A DNA stretch of 64,000 nt from ATZT02 sp038145175 (GCA_038145175.1 JAYQPE010000002.1:62001-126000); one strand, 5' to 3'. Positions 25,734 through 35,610 are shown, counted from the first letter of the stretch. The notes: generated by a model not told the origin, from the letters alone. Made by a program: numbers and translations.

Positions 25734-26600
25734 GTGAGTAATGAACCAGGAAAGACAACAATAGTTCCAGCATTAGATTGGAAGTCTCAAGGTCAATGGC
25801 GTGATATTGAGTATCACGTTGCCGAAGGTATTGCCAAGATAACCATTAATAGACCTGAAAAAAGAAATGCATTCAGACCACAAACTGTTACTGAATTAAT
25901 TAAAGCTTTTGACATGGCACGCGATGACAATGAAGTTGGCGTAATAATTCTTACTGGAAAAGGAGATCTTGCTTTTTGTTCTGGTGGTGATCAAAGCATT
26001 AGAGGCGATGATGGCTATATGGGCGATGACGAAGTCGCACAAAATGGAATTGGTCGCTTAAATGTTTTAGATTTACAAGTTCAAATTAGAAGATTGCCTA
26101 AACCAGTTATTGCAATGATTGCAGGTTATGCAATTGGTGGTGGACACGTTTTGCATGTTGTATGCGACTTATCTATTGCTGCAGAAAATGCAAAATTTGG
26201 CCAAACTGGTCCAAGAGTTGGATCATTTGATGGTGGATTTGGTTCCAGTTTGTTGTCAAGACAAATTGGATTGAAACGAGCAAAAGAAATTTGGTTTTTA
26301 ACTAGACAATACGATGCTAAAACTGCACTTGAGTGGGGATTAGTAAATGCAGTTGTTTCGTTAGAAGATTTAGAAAAAGAAACAGTTAAATGGGCAAAAG
26401 AAATGTTACAACTTTCTCCACTTTCACTACGTTTATTAAAAGCTTCCTTCAATGCATCAGATGATGGATTAGCCGGAGTTCAACAATTAGCAGGAGATGC
26501 AACTTTGCTTTATTACATGAGTGAAGAAGCTCAAGAAGGCAGAAATGCTTATAAAGAAAAAAGAAAGCCAAATTTTAAGAAATTTCCAAAACGTCCATAA
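25734..26600 (+). CDS. menB: 1,4-dihydroxy-2-naphthoyl-CoA synthase
   Basis: Crotonase-fold enzyme cyclising o-succinylbenzoyl-CoA. KRNAFRPQTV near residue 42, the oxyanion-hole segments FCSGGDQ and AGYAIGGGH, and GPRVGSFDGGFGS are MenB hallmarks. Length of 288 residues is normal. It starts with GTG; the alternative ATG three codons later is less likely because homologues extend further upstream. menC follows after 9 bases, and the menE-menA pair runs the other way. Confidence 0.95.
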   Translation: MSNEPGKTTIVPALDWKSQGQWRDIEYHVAEGIAKITINRPEKRNAFRPQTVTELIKAFDMARDDNEVGVIILTGKGDLAFCSGGDQSIRGDDGYMGDDEVAQNGIGRLNVLDLQVQIRRLPKPVIAMIAGYAIGGGHVLHVVCDLSIAAENAKFGQTGPRVGSFDGGFGSSLLSRQIGLKRAKEIWFLTRQYDAKTALEWGLVNAVVSLEDLEKETVKWAKEMLQLSPLSLRLLKASFNASDDGLAGVQQLAGDATLLYYMSEEAQEGRNAYKEKRKPNFKKFPKRP

Positions 26601-26609
26601 ATTTAATTC

Positions 26610-27596
26610 ATGGAAATAATAGAAAAAAATAAAGCACTACAAGAATTAAAAACATTTCGCGTTGAACTCAATCAACCTATGAAAAATAACATTTTTCGAG
26701 AAGGTGTATTAATTAATGGCGAATATGGGTGGGCAGAATTTGCACCATTTCCACATCACTCAATAGAACATTCAGCAAGATGGCTTCAATCTGCTTTAGA
26801 AATGGCTTGGACCAAATTACCTGAACCAAATCTTAAGCAAGTAAAAACTAATGCAATTGCAGTTTCTAGCGATGTTAAAGAAGCCGTAGACACTCTAAAA
26901 AAAAGTGGCAGTAATACATTAAAAATTAAACTTGATGACAAAAATATTGACCAAGAAATAATTAACCTTGAAATTATTAAAGACAGTGTTCAAAATGTTA
27001 AATTTAGAATTGATTTTAATGGAGAACTTACTTTTGAAAATGCCTTAACATTTAGCAGAAAAGTAAAAGATTTACCAATTGAATATTTAGAACAACCTTG
27101 TGAAACTTTAAGAGAAAATAAAGAATTAAAACAAAAAATAGACCTTCCAATTGCAATAGATGAAAATTTCAGATTAGAAAAGGATGCATTAGACGAGCAG
27201 TTCATTTATGAAGTATTGGATAGTTGTGACTATTTAATAGTTAAAGTTATTCCTTTAGGAGGAATAAGTAGGTTTTTGAAACTTCAAGAATCACTACTTT
27301 CAAGATTTAATAGAATAGTTATTTCAGGATCAATGGACACAAGTATAGGACTATATTTATCGACTTTGGCTCAATCAATTATTGAACCAAAAACAGAATT
27401 ATTAGCAGGAGTTGGAACAGGAATGTTACTTAAGAATGATGTAACAACTAACCCTGTACTTCCAATGAATGGTTTAGTTGAAGTAAAAAGAATGAGTTTA
27501 GATGAAAATATAATTGTTGAAAGTCCAAATAAAAACGAACTAATTAAAAAATTAAATGACTGTTTTGATTTTGGCAGAAATAATGGGTGGTTTTAA
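26610..27596 (+). CDS. menC: o-succinylbenzoate synthase
   Basis: Enolase-superfamily dehydratase that converts SHCHC to o-succinylbenzoate. The general-base lysine is in NTLKIKLDD. The metal ligands are in FRIDFNG (Asp), YLEQPCE (Glu) and AIDENF (Asp), and the opposing lysine is in LIVKVIPLGG. Length of 328 residues fits the actinobacterial type. Its stop TAA overlaps the preferred menD start by one base (TAATG). Confidence 0.93.
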   Translation: MEIIEKNKALQELKTFRVELNQPMKNNIFREGVLINGEYGWAEFAPFPHHSIEHSARWLQSALEMAWTKLPEPNLKQVKTNAIAVSSDVKEAVDTLKKSGSNTLKIKLDDKNIDQEIINLEIIKDSVQNVKFRIDFNGELTFENALTFSRKVKDLPIEYLEQPCETLRENKELKQKIDLPIAIDENFRLEKDALDEQFIYEVLDSCDYLIVKVIPLGGISRFLKLQESLLSRFNRIVISGSMDTSIGLYLSTLAQSIIEPKTELLAGVGTGMLLKNDVTTNPVLPMNGLVEVKRMSLDENIIVESPNKNELIKKLNDCFDFGRNNGWF

Positions 27597-29251
27597 TGCC
27601 TGAAAATATTAAACAGCCCGCCTCTGCTTTAACTGCTGAGTTAATAGTTCAACAATTAATTGATAACGGAGTTAATTTTGTTGCACTATCTCCTGGTTCA
27701 CGAAATGGCCCTATTTCATTAGCTTTAGTCCAAGCTGAAAAAGAAGGTTTAATAAATGTTGAAGTTCGAATTGATGAAAGATCAGCAGCATATCTTGCTT
27801 TAGGTGCTTCGATTAGTAGTGGAAAACCAAGTGCGGTTTTAACAACATCTGGAACAGCTGTTGCAAATTTATTTCCTGCAATAGTTGAAGCCAAATATTC
27901 AGGCATCCCATTAATAGTTTTATCTGCCGATCGACCAGCTTCAGTACAAGGAACTGGAGCAAATCAAGTTATTGTGCAAAGAGAAATATTTGGTAGTTAT
28001 GTCTCTAGAAGTATTGAAATTGCTTCTGAGTCATTAAATATAGAAACTACTTCAGCAAAAGAAGCGATAAAAGATCGAATCAATTCTGTTATCACAATTG
28101 CTACGAAAAATCGTGTTCCTGTTCATTTAAATATAACTTTGGCAGAACCATTAGTTCCAACACAAAAGTTTAATTTATTAAAACCTAAAAATAATAATTT
28201 ACAAACTCCAATTTTTTCTGAAAATATTTTGACAGAGTATTTAAATAAAAAAGGAATAATTGTTGCGGGTGGAACAAATCTGGAGTATTCAAATTATGCA
28301 AAAGAATTATCAGAAGCACTTGATTGGCCAGTAATTGTTGAACCACCACATGTTGGGGTTGGAGAAAATATGGTTTCAAATTCTTCAGTTTTATTGAATA
28401 AAAAAACAAAAGAATTAAATCCAGAAGTTGTTCTAACTATTGGAAGAGTTGGTTTATCAAGACAAGTTTCTGAGTTAATTAAAAATTCTGCAACAGTTGT
28501 TTCTTGCGCCGTTCCAAATGTGATAACTAATACTTTGGCAAAACAAAAAATATCTGGATTATTTAGGATTCCTGCTAAACAAAAAAATGAAAATTGGATA
28601 AAACTTTGGAAAGAATCTGGTTATTTGGTATTTGAAAGAATCCAAAAACTTATTAAAGATTACAAAAAAATTTCTAATTTACATGTAGTAGATTACTTAA
28701 TTCAGAATTTACCAAAAAATTCACACATCCATGTATCATCCAGTTTTGCCGCTAGAGATTTTGATCTACTAATTTCTCCTCATTACCAATCTGCATTTTC
28801 AAACGGGGAAGTAAGTGTTTCAATGAATCGAGGAGTAAATGGAATAGATGGAGTTGTTTCAACTGCAATTGGTACTTCTTTAGTAAATAACAAACCAACT
28901 TTTGCTCTTTTAGGGGATATTGCAGCCATTCATGATCTAAACAGTTTTATCATTCCAAAATTAGAAAAAATTCCAGACATTACTTTTATCATCACCGATA
29001 ACAATGGTGGTGGAATTTTTAACACATTAGAGCAGTCTGGCGTGGAGAACTTTGAACGAGTCTATGGCACACCAACAGACGTTAATCTTTATAAATTAAT
29101 TAATAATCTCAATATCGAATCTAAAGAAATAAAAAATGTTGAAGAATTAAAGGACTATATGATTAAATCTTCTGGTATCAAAGTTTTAATAATTAAAGTT
29201 GCATCAAGAGAAAAAGAAGCTGAACTAAGAAAAGAATTACTAATTAGTTAG
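27596..29251 (+). CDS. menD: SEPHCHC synthase (MenD)
   Basis: ThDP-dependent enzyme joining 2-oxoglutarate-derived succinic semialdehyde to isochorismate, the committed menaquinone step. The catalytic glutamate region is EVRIDERSAAYLALG. The N-terminal signature FVALSPGSRNGP is near residue 35, and the ThDP/magnesium motif GDIAAIHDLN to NNGGGIFN is near 440-470. I start at ATG 27596, coupled to the menC stop, rather than GTG 27587. Length is 551 residues. Its 3' end overlaps the convergent menF by 12 bases. Confidence 0.94.
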   Translation: MPENIKQPASALTAELIVQQLIDNGVNFVALSPGSRNGPISLALVQAEKEGLINVEVRIDERSAAYLALGASISSGKPSAVLTTSGTAVANLFPAIVEAKYSGIPLIVLSADRPASVQGTGANQVIVQREIFGSYVSRSIEIASESLNIETTSAKEAIKDRINSVITIATKNRVPVHLNITLAEPLVPTQKFNLLKPKNNNLQTPIFSENILTEYLNKKGIIVAGGTNLEYSNYAKELSEALDWPVIVEPPHVGVGENMVSNSSVLLNKKTKELNPEVVLTIGRVGLSRQVSELIKNSATVVSCAVPNVITNTLAKQKISGLFRIPAKQKNENWIKLWKESGYLVFERIQKLIKDYKKISNLHVVDYLIQNLPKNSHIHVSSSFAARDFDLLISPHYQSAFSNGEVSVSMNRGVNGIDGVVSTAIGTSLVNNKPTFALLGDIAAIHDLNSFIIPKLEKIPDITFIITDNNGGGIFNTLEQSGVENFERVYGTPTDVNLYKLINNLNIESKEIKNVEELKDYMIKSSGIKVLIIKVASREKEAELRKELLIS

Positions 29252-30499
29252 AGCATTTCTCATAGCACTAAATTTGGCATTTGATTCAATTAATTCATCT
29301 TCTGCAGTTGATCCAGAAACTATTCCGCAGCCAGCAAATAATCGTGCAGTATTTTCTCTAATTTCTGCACACCTTAAAGCTATTCCTAATTCGCCGTCAC
29401 CTTTGGAATTAATCCAACCAACTGGACCTGTGTATCTATTTCGTTTCATTCTTTCTAATTCATTAATCAACTGTTTTGCTCTTCCAGTAGGAGTACCACA
29501 AATTGCCGCAGTTGGATGAAGGCTTCCTGCTAAAACTAAAGCTGGTGCAGAATCGACTAAAGTTCCTGAAACATCAGTTGCAAGATGAGCAACATTTGCT
29601 AAACGTAAAACTTTAGGTGCTTTGGGAACCTTCATATCTGTGCAATGAAGCGCAAGGGCAGTTGCTACTGAACTAACTGCGAATTCATGTTCTTCTAAGT
29701 CTTTACCACTTTGAAGCAGTGCTACTTCAATTTCGGAGTCAGTCGCTGAATCATCTCTTTTAATTGTTCCTGCTAAAACTCTTGATAAAACTTGGTCAGA
29801 TGTCTTTCTAACCAATAGTTCAGGTGTGGCACCGATTAGTCCATCTACAGAAAAAGTCCAACATTCAGGATAATCATTACTCAACTTTTGTAAGACACTT
29901 CTTACGTCAATATTTTTATCACTTTTAGCATTTAAATCTCTGGTTAAAACAACTTTGTCTAACTCTTTGTTATTTATTCTTTCAACAGCTTTTTCAACTG
30001 CTTTTTGCCAATCAGCAATAGATATCGAGCCATCACTCCAGGTAATATTTTGTGGTTCCAACTTAATAGTTTTAGAATTTAAAACTTCTTCCTTTATTTT
30101 TTCAATATCTAAGTTTCCAATAACTGTTAACCAAGTTGTTTGGGCATCTTGTCCAACTATTATTTTTGGTACCTTAACAACACTTGAATCTTCGATTTCA
30201 TAAGAAAATGAAACAAAAGCTATCGCACCAGAACCTGATGTTTGAACTTCATCTCTAATGGCACTGTTATCAATAAAGTTTTTCCACCATTTGTGAGCTC
30301 TGGAAAATCTTTCTTTGCCACTAAATTCCGCCTCAGCAGTAATACCCCAAGCAACTAAACCTTGGTTATTACGTACCCAAGAAAAAATTTCATTGGTTGG
30401 TCTATCCGGTAAAAATTCTAATAAATTAAGTTTTTTACTTAGTGCAATAGTGCGAATAACAGTTGTCGAAAAATTTTCTATTTTGGTTTGATCCGACAT
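29240..30499 (-). CDS. menF: Isochorismate synthase
   Basis: Isomerises chorismate to isochorismate at the entry of the menaquinone pathway. The chorismate-binding core is recognisable: LDKVVLTRDLNA, GATPELLVRK, LAGTIKRDD, SLHPTAAICGTPTGRA, then GPVGWINSKGDGELGIALRCA and the ending FAGCGIVSGSTAEDELIE. Length of 419 residues is normal. A siderophore or salicylate role is formally possible, but the men neighbours make MenF the best call. It is transcribed divergently from menG across 73 bases. Confidence 0.92.
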   Translation of the reverse strand: MSDQTKIENFSTTVIRTIALSKKLNLLEFLPDRPTNEIFSWVRNNQGLVAWGITAEAEFSGKERFSRAHKWWKNFIDNSAIRDEVQTSGSGAIAFVSFSYEIEDSSVVKVPKIIVGQDAQTTWLTVIGNLDIEKIKEEVLNSKTIKLEPQNITWSDGSISIADWQKAVEKAVERINNKELDKVVLTRDLNAKSDKNIDVRSVLQKLSNDYPECWTFSVDGLIGATPELLVRKTSDQVLSRVLAGTIKRDDSATDSEIEVALLQSGKDLEEHEFAVSSVATALALHCTDMKVPKAPKVLRLANVAHLATDVSGTLVDSAPALVLAGSLHPTAAICGTPTGRAKQLINELERMKRNRYTGPVGWINSKGDGELGIALRCAEIRENTARLFAGCGIVSGSTAEDELIESNAKFSAMRNALTN

Positions 30500-30572
30500 G
30501 TTCCTAGACTACGACTGAGTTAGAAATAGCGTCACAAGTGGCAAAATTTCCTGGGGCTGACACAATTAGATT

Positions 30573-31268
30573 ATGACTAAAGCATCACTTGCAAAAAAAC
30601 CACACGAAGTTGCAGAAATGTTTAATCGTGTGGCTGCAAAATATGACATCACAAATGATGTTCTTGCTTTAGGTTTTACGCATTCTTGGCGCAAAGCAAC
30701 AAATTCAATTTTAAACCCGAAATATGGTGAATTAATTTTAGATTTAGCTGCAGGAACTGGAACTAGTTCAAAGGCTTTTACTAAATCTGGAGCAAAAATA
30801 ATTTCTTGTGATTTTTCTATTGGAATGCTTCGAGAAGGTAAGAAACGTTATCCCAATTTAAATTTCTCGGCAGGAGATGCTCTATCTCTTCCATTTCAAG
30901 ATGAAACTTTTGATGCAGTAACAATTTCTTTTGGAATTAGAAATGTAAATGATGTGCAAAAAGCTTTACTAGAAATGCGAAGAGTCACAAAAAAAGGTGG
31001 AAAAATTGTAATTTGCGAGTTTTCAACTCCAACAATTAAAGTATTTAAAAATATTTATATGGAATATTTAATTAAAGCTCTTCCAGCGATTGCTAAAAAG
31101 ACTTCATCCAACCCAGATGCTTACGAATATTTAGCAGATTCAATAAGAGCTTGGCCAAATCAAGAAGAATTTGCTAGCCAATTACTAAAAGCAAATTGGA
31201 ATAATGTTGAATGGAAGAATCTAACCGGTGGAATAGTTGCAATTCATAAAGCAGAGAAAAGTAAATAA
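30573..31268 (+). CDS. menG: Demethylmenaquinone methyltransferase
   Basis: SAM-dependent C-methyltransferase making menaquinone from demethylmenaquinol (UbiE/MenG family). The signature VAAKYDITNDVLALGFTHSWRK is near residue 17, SAM motif I LDLAAGTGTSS near 57, then ISFGIRNV and VICEFSTP. Length of 231 residues is typical. Its stop overlaps the start of the following reductase by one base. Given the complete men set, menaquinone rather than ubiquinone is the substrate. Confidence 0.95.
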   Translation: MTKASLAKKPHEVAEMFNRVAAKYDITNDVLALGFTHSWRKATNSILNPKYGELILDLAAGTGTSSKAFTKSGAKIISCDFSIGMLREGKKRYPNLNFSAGDALSLPFQDETFDAVTISFGIRNVNDVQKALLEMRRVTKKGGKIVICEFSTPTIKVFKNIYMEYLIKALPAIAKKTSSNPDAYEYLADSIRAWPNQEEFASQLLKANWNNVEWKNLTGGIVAIHKAEKSK

Positions 31269-32521
31269 TGACTAATAATTCAGATGTAATAGTAGTAGGG
31301 GCAGGTCCTGCGGGAAGTGCAACTGCTTTTCATTTAGCAAAACAAGGACTAAATGTAACTTTATTTGAAAAGACAAGTTTTCCAAGAGAAAAAGTTTGCG
31401 GAGATGGTTTAACTCCAAGAGCAGTTAAACAAATACTTGATATGGGAATAGAACCGTCAAAAGAATACGGTTGGTTAAGAAATAAAGGATTAAGAGTAAT
31501 TGGTGGCGGACATCGACTAGAACTTAATTGGCCAGATGTTGAAGGCTTTCCAAATTATGGATTAGTTAGAACTAGAGCAGATTTTGATGAACTTTTAGCA
31601 AGAACTGCGCACAAACAAGGTGTGAATTTATTTGAAAAGACTAGAGTTACTGGTCCAATTTTTGATTCAACATCTGGAAAAGTTATTGGTGTAAATATAA
31701 AAAAAGAAGATGGAAATCAAGAACAACATTTTGCTCCTGTTGTTGTTGCTTCAGATGGAGTTTCAAGTCGCATGGCTTTAGCTCTTGGGTTGGAACGACG
31801 AGATGATCGTCCCATGGGAGTTGCGGTTAGAACTTATTACAAAAGCACAAGAAGTGATGATGATTATTTAGAATCATGGCTTGAATTAAGAGATCAAAAT
31901 AAATTATTACCAGGTTATGGCTGGATTTTTGGAATGGGTGATGGAACTTCCAATGTTGGATTAGGAATTTTAGATTCATCTCCGGTATTCCAAAGTATTG
32001 ATTACAAAGATCTTTTAAAACGTTGGCTTGATCAAACTCCAGAAGAATGGGGATTTAGAGATCAAAATATGACTCAACCTGTAAGAGGTGCTGCATTACC
32101 AATGGGTTTTAATCGCCAACCTCATTATGCAAAAGGAATGATTTTAGTTGGAGATTCAGGAGGAATGGTAAATCCATTTAATGGTGAAGGTATTGCTTAT
32201 GCCATGGAAACAGGACAAGTTGCAGCAGATGTAATTGCTAAATCTTTGAAAGCTAAATCAGAATTTGAAAGAGAAAAACAATTACATCAATATCCAATAG
32301 TTTTGAAAGATAGATTAGGTGGCTACTACACCTTAGGTAGAGTTTTTGTGAAGTTAATTGGAAATCCTCAAATTATGCAAGTTGCGACAAAATATGGAAT
32401 GGCATCAAAGCCATTAATGCGTTTTACCTTGAAACTGTTAGCAAATCTTTACAGCACATCTGGAAATACAAAATCAGATCGAATCATTACCGCACTGACC
32501 AAGATTGCGCCTGCTGCCTAA
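31268..32521 (+). CDS. menJ: Geranylgeranyl reductase family protein, probable menaquinone reductase MenJ
   Basis: FAD-dependent reductase of the geranylgeranyl reductase family, 417 residues. The dinucleotide motif DVIVVGAGPAGSATAFHLA is at residues 6-24. FPREKVCGDGLTPRAV and VGDSGGMVNPFNGEGIAYAMETG are family marks. In M. tuberculosis the homologue MenJ saturates one isoprene unit of menaquinone and lies between menG and the prenyl synthase and htpX. Here it sits directly after menG and before nuo, with prenyl synthase and htpX just beyond, so a MenJ role is the best inference. Archaeal-type lipid reduction is unlikely. Confidence 0.8.
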   Translation: MTNNSDVIVVGAGPAGSATAFHLAKQGLNVTLFEKTSFPREKVCGDGLTPRAVKQILDMGIEPSKEYGWLRNKGLRVIGGGHRLELNWPDVEGFPNYGLVRTRADFDELLARTAHKQGVNLFEKTRVTGPIFDSTSGKVIGVNIKKEDGNQEQHFAPVVVASDGVSSRMALALGLERRDDRPMGVAVRTYYKSTRSDDDYLESWLELRDQNKLLPGYGWIFGMGDGTSNVGLGILDSSPVFQSIDYKDLLKRWLDQTPEEWGFRDQNMTQPVRGAALPMGFNRQPHYAKGMILVGDSGGMVNPFNGEGIAYAMETGQVAADVIAKSLKAKSEFEREKQLHQYPIVLKDRLGGYYTLGRVFVKLIGNPQIMQVATKYGMASKPLMRFTLKLLANLYSTSGNTKSDRIITALTKIAPAA

Positions 32522-32545
32522 CTTTTTGTAACTTGAGCAACAAGA

Positions 32546-32561
32546 GCATTTGCACAAATGC
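32546..32561. promoter_or_regulatory. Palindrome upstream of nuoA
   Basis: GCATTTG-CA-CAAATGC is a perfect 16-base inverted repeat in the 154-base spacer before nuoA. It overlaps two GCACAA words (32552-32557 and 32560-32565), the half-site seen in the Rex operator. It does not match the TTGTG-N8-CACAA arrangement exactly. No U tract follows, so it is more likely an operator than a terminator. Regulator unknown. Confidence 0.4.
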
Positions 32562-32675
32562 ACAAGTGGAAAGAAATTGCAGGTCTTGGCAAGTCAATAA
32601 ATAGTCAAAGAATAGACTTCTTGAAGTAAGTGAATCTCTGAACAAACTCGTTTGAAAATAAGTAAGGGAGATTTG

Positions 32676-33035
32676 ATGAATGCCGCTTGGCCAATAGTTG
32701 GTCTTGGTGCTCTGGCATTTGCATTCGCAGTATTTTCAATTGTGGCTGGCGCTCTAGCTGGTCCTAAAACATATAACCGAGCAAAACTTTCTGCTTATGA
32801 ATGTGGCATTGAACCAACTCCACAACCAATTGGTGGTGGAAGATTTCCTATCAAGTACTACTTGATCGCAATGTTATTTATTATTTTTGATATTGAAATA
32901 GTTTTTCTTTATCCTTGGGCAGTTTCTTTTGATCAACTTGGTTTATTTGGTGTTGTGGAAATGCTTCTATTTATTGGAACTGTTTTTATTGCGTATGCCT
33001 ATGTGTGGCGTCGCGGTGGACTTGAGTGGGAATAA
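32676..33035 (+). CDS. nuoA: NADH-quinone oxidoreductase subunit A
   Basis: Membrane subunit of respiratory complex I, 119 residues with three membrane helices. The loop between the first two carries YECGIEPTPQPIGGGRFPIKYYL, the most conserved NuoA segment, with the characteristic Cys. I set the start at ATG 32676, which has AAGGGAG ideally placed, rather than an upstream in-frame TTG at 32652. It heads a 14-gene nuo operon with mostly overlapping genes. The upstream spacer holds the only likely promoter for the operon. Confidence 0.96.
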   Translation: MNAAWPIVGLGALAFAFAVFSIVAGALAGPKTYNRAKLSAYECGIEPTPQPIGGGRFPIKYYLIAMLFIIFDIEIVFLYPWAVSFDQLGLFGVVEMLLFIGTVFIAYAYVWRRGGLEWE

Positions 33036-33038
33036 AAA

Positions 33039-33593
33039 ATGGGTATTGAAGAAAAATTACCAAGTGGAGTTTTACTTACATCAGTAGAAAAACTTGCAGG
33101 TTATGTTAGAAAAAATTCTTTGTGGCCAGCAACATTTGGCTTAGCTTGTTGTGCAATTGAAATGATGGCAACCGGTGCAGGTCGTTATGACTTAGCAAGA
33201 TTTGGTATGGAAGTTTTTCGTGCAAGCCCTAGACAAGCAGATTTAATGATTGTGGCAGGACGCGTTAGCCAAAAAATGGCTCCAGTGTTGAGACAAATTT
33301 ATGATCAAATGGCAGAACCTAAATGGGTTTTAGCAATGGGTGTTTGTGCTTCAAGTGGAGGAATGTTTAACAATTACGCAATTGTGCAAGGTGTAGATCA
33401 CGTGGTTCCAGTTGATATGTATTTACCCGGTTGTCCACCAAGACCAGAAATGTTATTAGATGCAATTTTGAAAATTCACGATCAAATTCAAGATATGAAA
33501 CTTGGAAAACAAAGACAAAAAGAAGTCATAACACTTGAAGATAAATCAATAAAAGAAGCACCTTTAATTGAATTGAAAGGACTTCTTTCATGA
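33039..33593 (+). CDS. nuoB: NADH-quinone oxidoreductase subunit B
   Basis: Peripheral-arm subunit holding the N2 tetranuclear iron-sulfur cluster, the final electron donor to menaquinone. The ligands are visible: adjacent cysteines in ACCAIEMM, one in MGVCASSGGMF and one in PGCPPRPE. Length of 184 residues is normal, with a C-terminal charged tail. nuoC overlaps its end by 4 bases. Confidence 0.97.
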   Translation: MGIEEKLPSGVLLTSVEKLAGYVRKNSLWPATFGLACCAIEMMATGAGRYDLARFGMEVFRASPRQADLMIVAGRVSQKMAPVLRQIYDQMAEPKWVLAMGVCASSGGMFNNYAIVQGVDHVVPVDMYLPGCPPRPEMLLDAILKIHDQIQDMKLGKQRQKEVITLEDKSIKEAPLIELKGLLS

Positions 33594-34291
33594 GTGAAAA
33601 CGAAATTGTTAATCCAAATGAAACTCCAATTCTAAAAAATGTAATCAAAGGAGCATTTGGAAGTTCAACACAATCTGGAGACACTTCAGGTTTTGGTGGC
33701 TTAGTAACCACAATTTCTCAAACTCCTAGTGCACAACGTCCTTACGGAAATTATTTTGATCAAATTGCAGATGCCCTAGCAAGAGCTTTAAAAGAAGAGA
33801 ATTTAAGTTTTGAACAAGTTGTGGAAAGAGTAATAATTCATGCCGATCAATTAACTTTTATGGTTAAAAAAGAACATTTATTAAAAGTTGCCCAGATACT
33901 TAGAGACGATGCTGATCTTCGTTTTGAAATGTGTATGGGTGTAACTGGAGTGCATTGGCCAAAAGAAAAAGATAGAGAATTACATGCAATTTATCCTTTT
34001 GTATCAATTACGCATAACAGAAGAGTTTTAGTTGAAGTTGTAACACCTGATACAAATCCACATATTCCTTCAATTACTTCTATTTATCCATCTAATAATT
34101 GGCATGAAAGAGAAACCTACGATTTTTTTGGAATTATTTTTGACGGTCATCCTGCATTAACAAGAATTGAAATGCCAGATGATTGGGTTGGACATCCTCA
34201 ACGAAAAGATTATCCACTTGGTGGAATTCCAGTTGAATATAAAGGTGCAGTAATTCCTGCTCCAGATAATAGAAGGAATTATCACGGATGA
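33590..34291 (+). CDS. nuoC: NADH-quinone oxidoreductase subunit C
   Basis: The 30-kDa subunit of the complex I peripheral arm, 233 residues. Family tracts YPFVSITHNRRVLVEV, SIYPSNNWHERETYDFFGI, FDGHPALTRI and the ending DYPLGGIPVEY are present. An N-terminal extension of about 45 residues, poorly conserved, is usual in actinobacterial NuoC. It is separate from nuoD, not fused as in E. coli, and overlaps nuoB and nuoD by 4 bases. Confidence 0.96.
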   Translation: MSENEIVNPNETPILKNVIKGAFGSSTQSGDTSGFGGLVTTISQTPSAQRPYGNYFDQIADALARALKEENLSFEQVVERVIIHADQLTFMVKKEHLLKVAQILRDDADLRFEMCMGVTGVHWPKEKDRELHAIYPFVSITHNRRVLVEVVTPDTNPHIPSITSIYPSNNWHERETYDFFGIIFDGHPALTRIEMPDDWVGHPQRKDYPLGGIPVEYKGAVIPAPDNRRNYHG

Positions 34292-35610
34292 GTACAGATA
34301 TTTTTTCTGGTTCTTATGAAACAACACAAGGACGTGTTTACACACTTTCTGGTGGGGATTGGGACTCAGTTTTAGGTGCACAAACTGGAGAACGTGAACG
34401 AATTGTGGTCAACATGGGACCACAACATCCATCAACACATGGTGTACTTCGCTTAATTCTTGAATTAGATGGCGAAACCGTTACAGAAGCAAGATGCGGA
34501 ATTGGTTATTTACATACAGGTATTGAAAAAAATATGGAATTTAGAAATTGGGTTCAAGGAACAACTTATGTAACTAGAATGGATTATTTATCTCCACTTT
34601 TTAATGAAACTGCATATTGCTTAGCTGTTGAAAAATTATTAGGGATCACAAACGATATTCCAGATAGAGCCAATACCATCAGAGTTTTAATGATGGAATT
34701 AAATCGTGTTTCTTCTCATCTAGTTGCTTTGGCAACAGGTGGAATGGAACTTGGTGCTTTAACTGCTATGACAAATGGTTTTAGAGATCGTGAATTAATT
34801 TTAGATATTTTTGAAATGATTACTGGGCTTCGCATGAATATGGCATACATAAGACCAGGTGGAGTCGCCTTAGATTTACCTAATGGAGTAGAAAAAAAGA
34901 TTGAAGAAACTATAAAGCTTCTTAGAAAAAGACTAAAAGATAATTACAACTTACTTGTTGATAACAGCGTTTGGACTGCAAGAACTAAAGGAATTGGAGT
35001 TCTTGATTTAACAGGTTGCATGGCACTAGGTATGACAGGACCAGTTTTAAGAGCAACAGGATTGCCTTGGGATTTAAGAAAAAATCAACCATATTGTGGT
35101 TATGAAAATTATGAATTCAATGTAATTACAGAAAACACAAGTGATACTTATGGAAGATTCTTAGTAAGAGTTCGAGAAATGAATGAATCTTTAAATATTG
35201 TCGAACAAGCACTTTACAAATTAAAACCAGGACCGGTAATGGTTGAAGATAAATCCATTGCTTGGCCAGCGCAACTAGCTCTTGGTTCAGATGGATTAGG
35301 AAACTCTTTAGATCACATCAGAAAAATTATGGGTCAATCAATGGAATCATTGATTCATCACTTCAAATTAGTCACTGAAGGTTTTAAAGTTCCAGTCGGA
35401 CAAGCTTATGTAGCAATCGAATCTCCAAGAGGAGAACTTGGTGCATTTGCTGTAAGTGATGGTGGGACAAAACCTTATCGAGTTCATTTCCGTGATCCAT
35501 CTTTTAATAATTTGCAAGCAGTTGGGCCTATGGGTGAAGGTGGACAAGTTGCAGACATAGTTGCTGCAGTTGCTTCGATTGATCCGGTGATGGGTGGAGT
35601 TGATCGATGA
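34288..35610 (+). CDS. nuoD: NADH-quinone oxidoreductase subunit D
   Basis: The 49-kDa subunit, which with NuoB forms the quinone-binding cavity. NMGPQHPSTHGVLR near residue 47 contains the quinone-interacting histidines, followed by GIGYLHTGIEKNMEFR and DYLSPLFNE. Near the C-terminus are SPRGELGAF, KPYRVHFRDPSF and SIDPVMGGVDR. Length of 440 residues is normal. It overlaps nuoC and nuoE by 4 bases. Confidence 0.97.
   Translation: MSTDIFSGSYETTQGRVYTLSGGDWDSVLGAQTGERERIVVNMGPQHPSTHGVLRLILELDGETVTEARCGIGYLHTGIEKNMEFRNWVQGTTYVTRMDYLSPLFNETAYCLAVEKLLGITNDIPDRANTIRVLMMELNRVSSHLVALATGGMELGALTAMTNGFRDRELILDIFEMITGLRMNMAYIRPGGVALDLPNGVEKKIEETIKLLRKRLKDNYNLLVDNSVWTARTKGIGVLDLTGCMALGMTGPVLRATGLPWDLRKNQPYCGYENYEFNVITENTSDTYGRFLVRVREMNESLNIVEQALYKLKPGPVMVEDKSIAWPAQLALGSDGLGNSLDHIRKIMGQSMESLIHHFKLVTEGFKVPVGQAYVAIESPRGELGAFAVSDGGTKPYRVHFRDPSFNNLQAVGPMGEGGQVADIVAAVASIDPVMGGVDR

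Noticed and set aside
32652..32675. TTG start for nuoA eight codons upstream
   Set aside because: AAGGGAG is ideally placed for ATG 32676, and NuoA proteins begin there.
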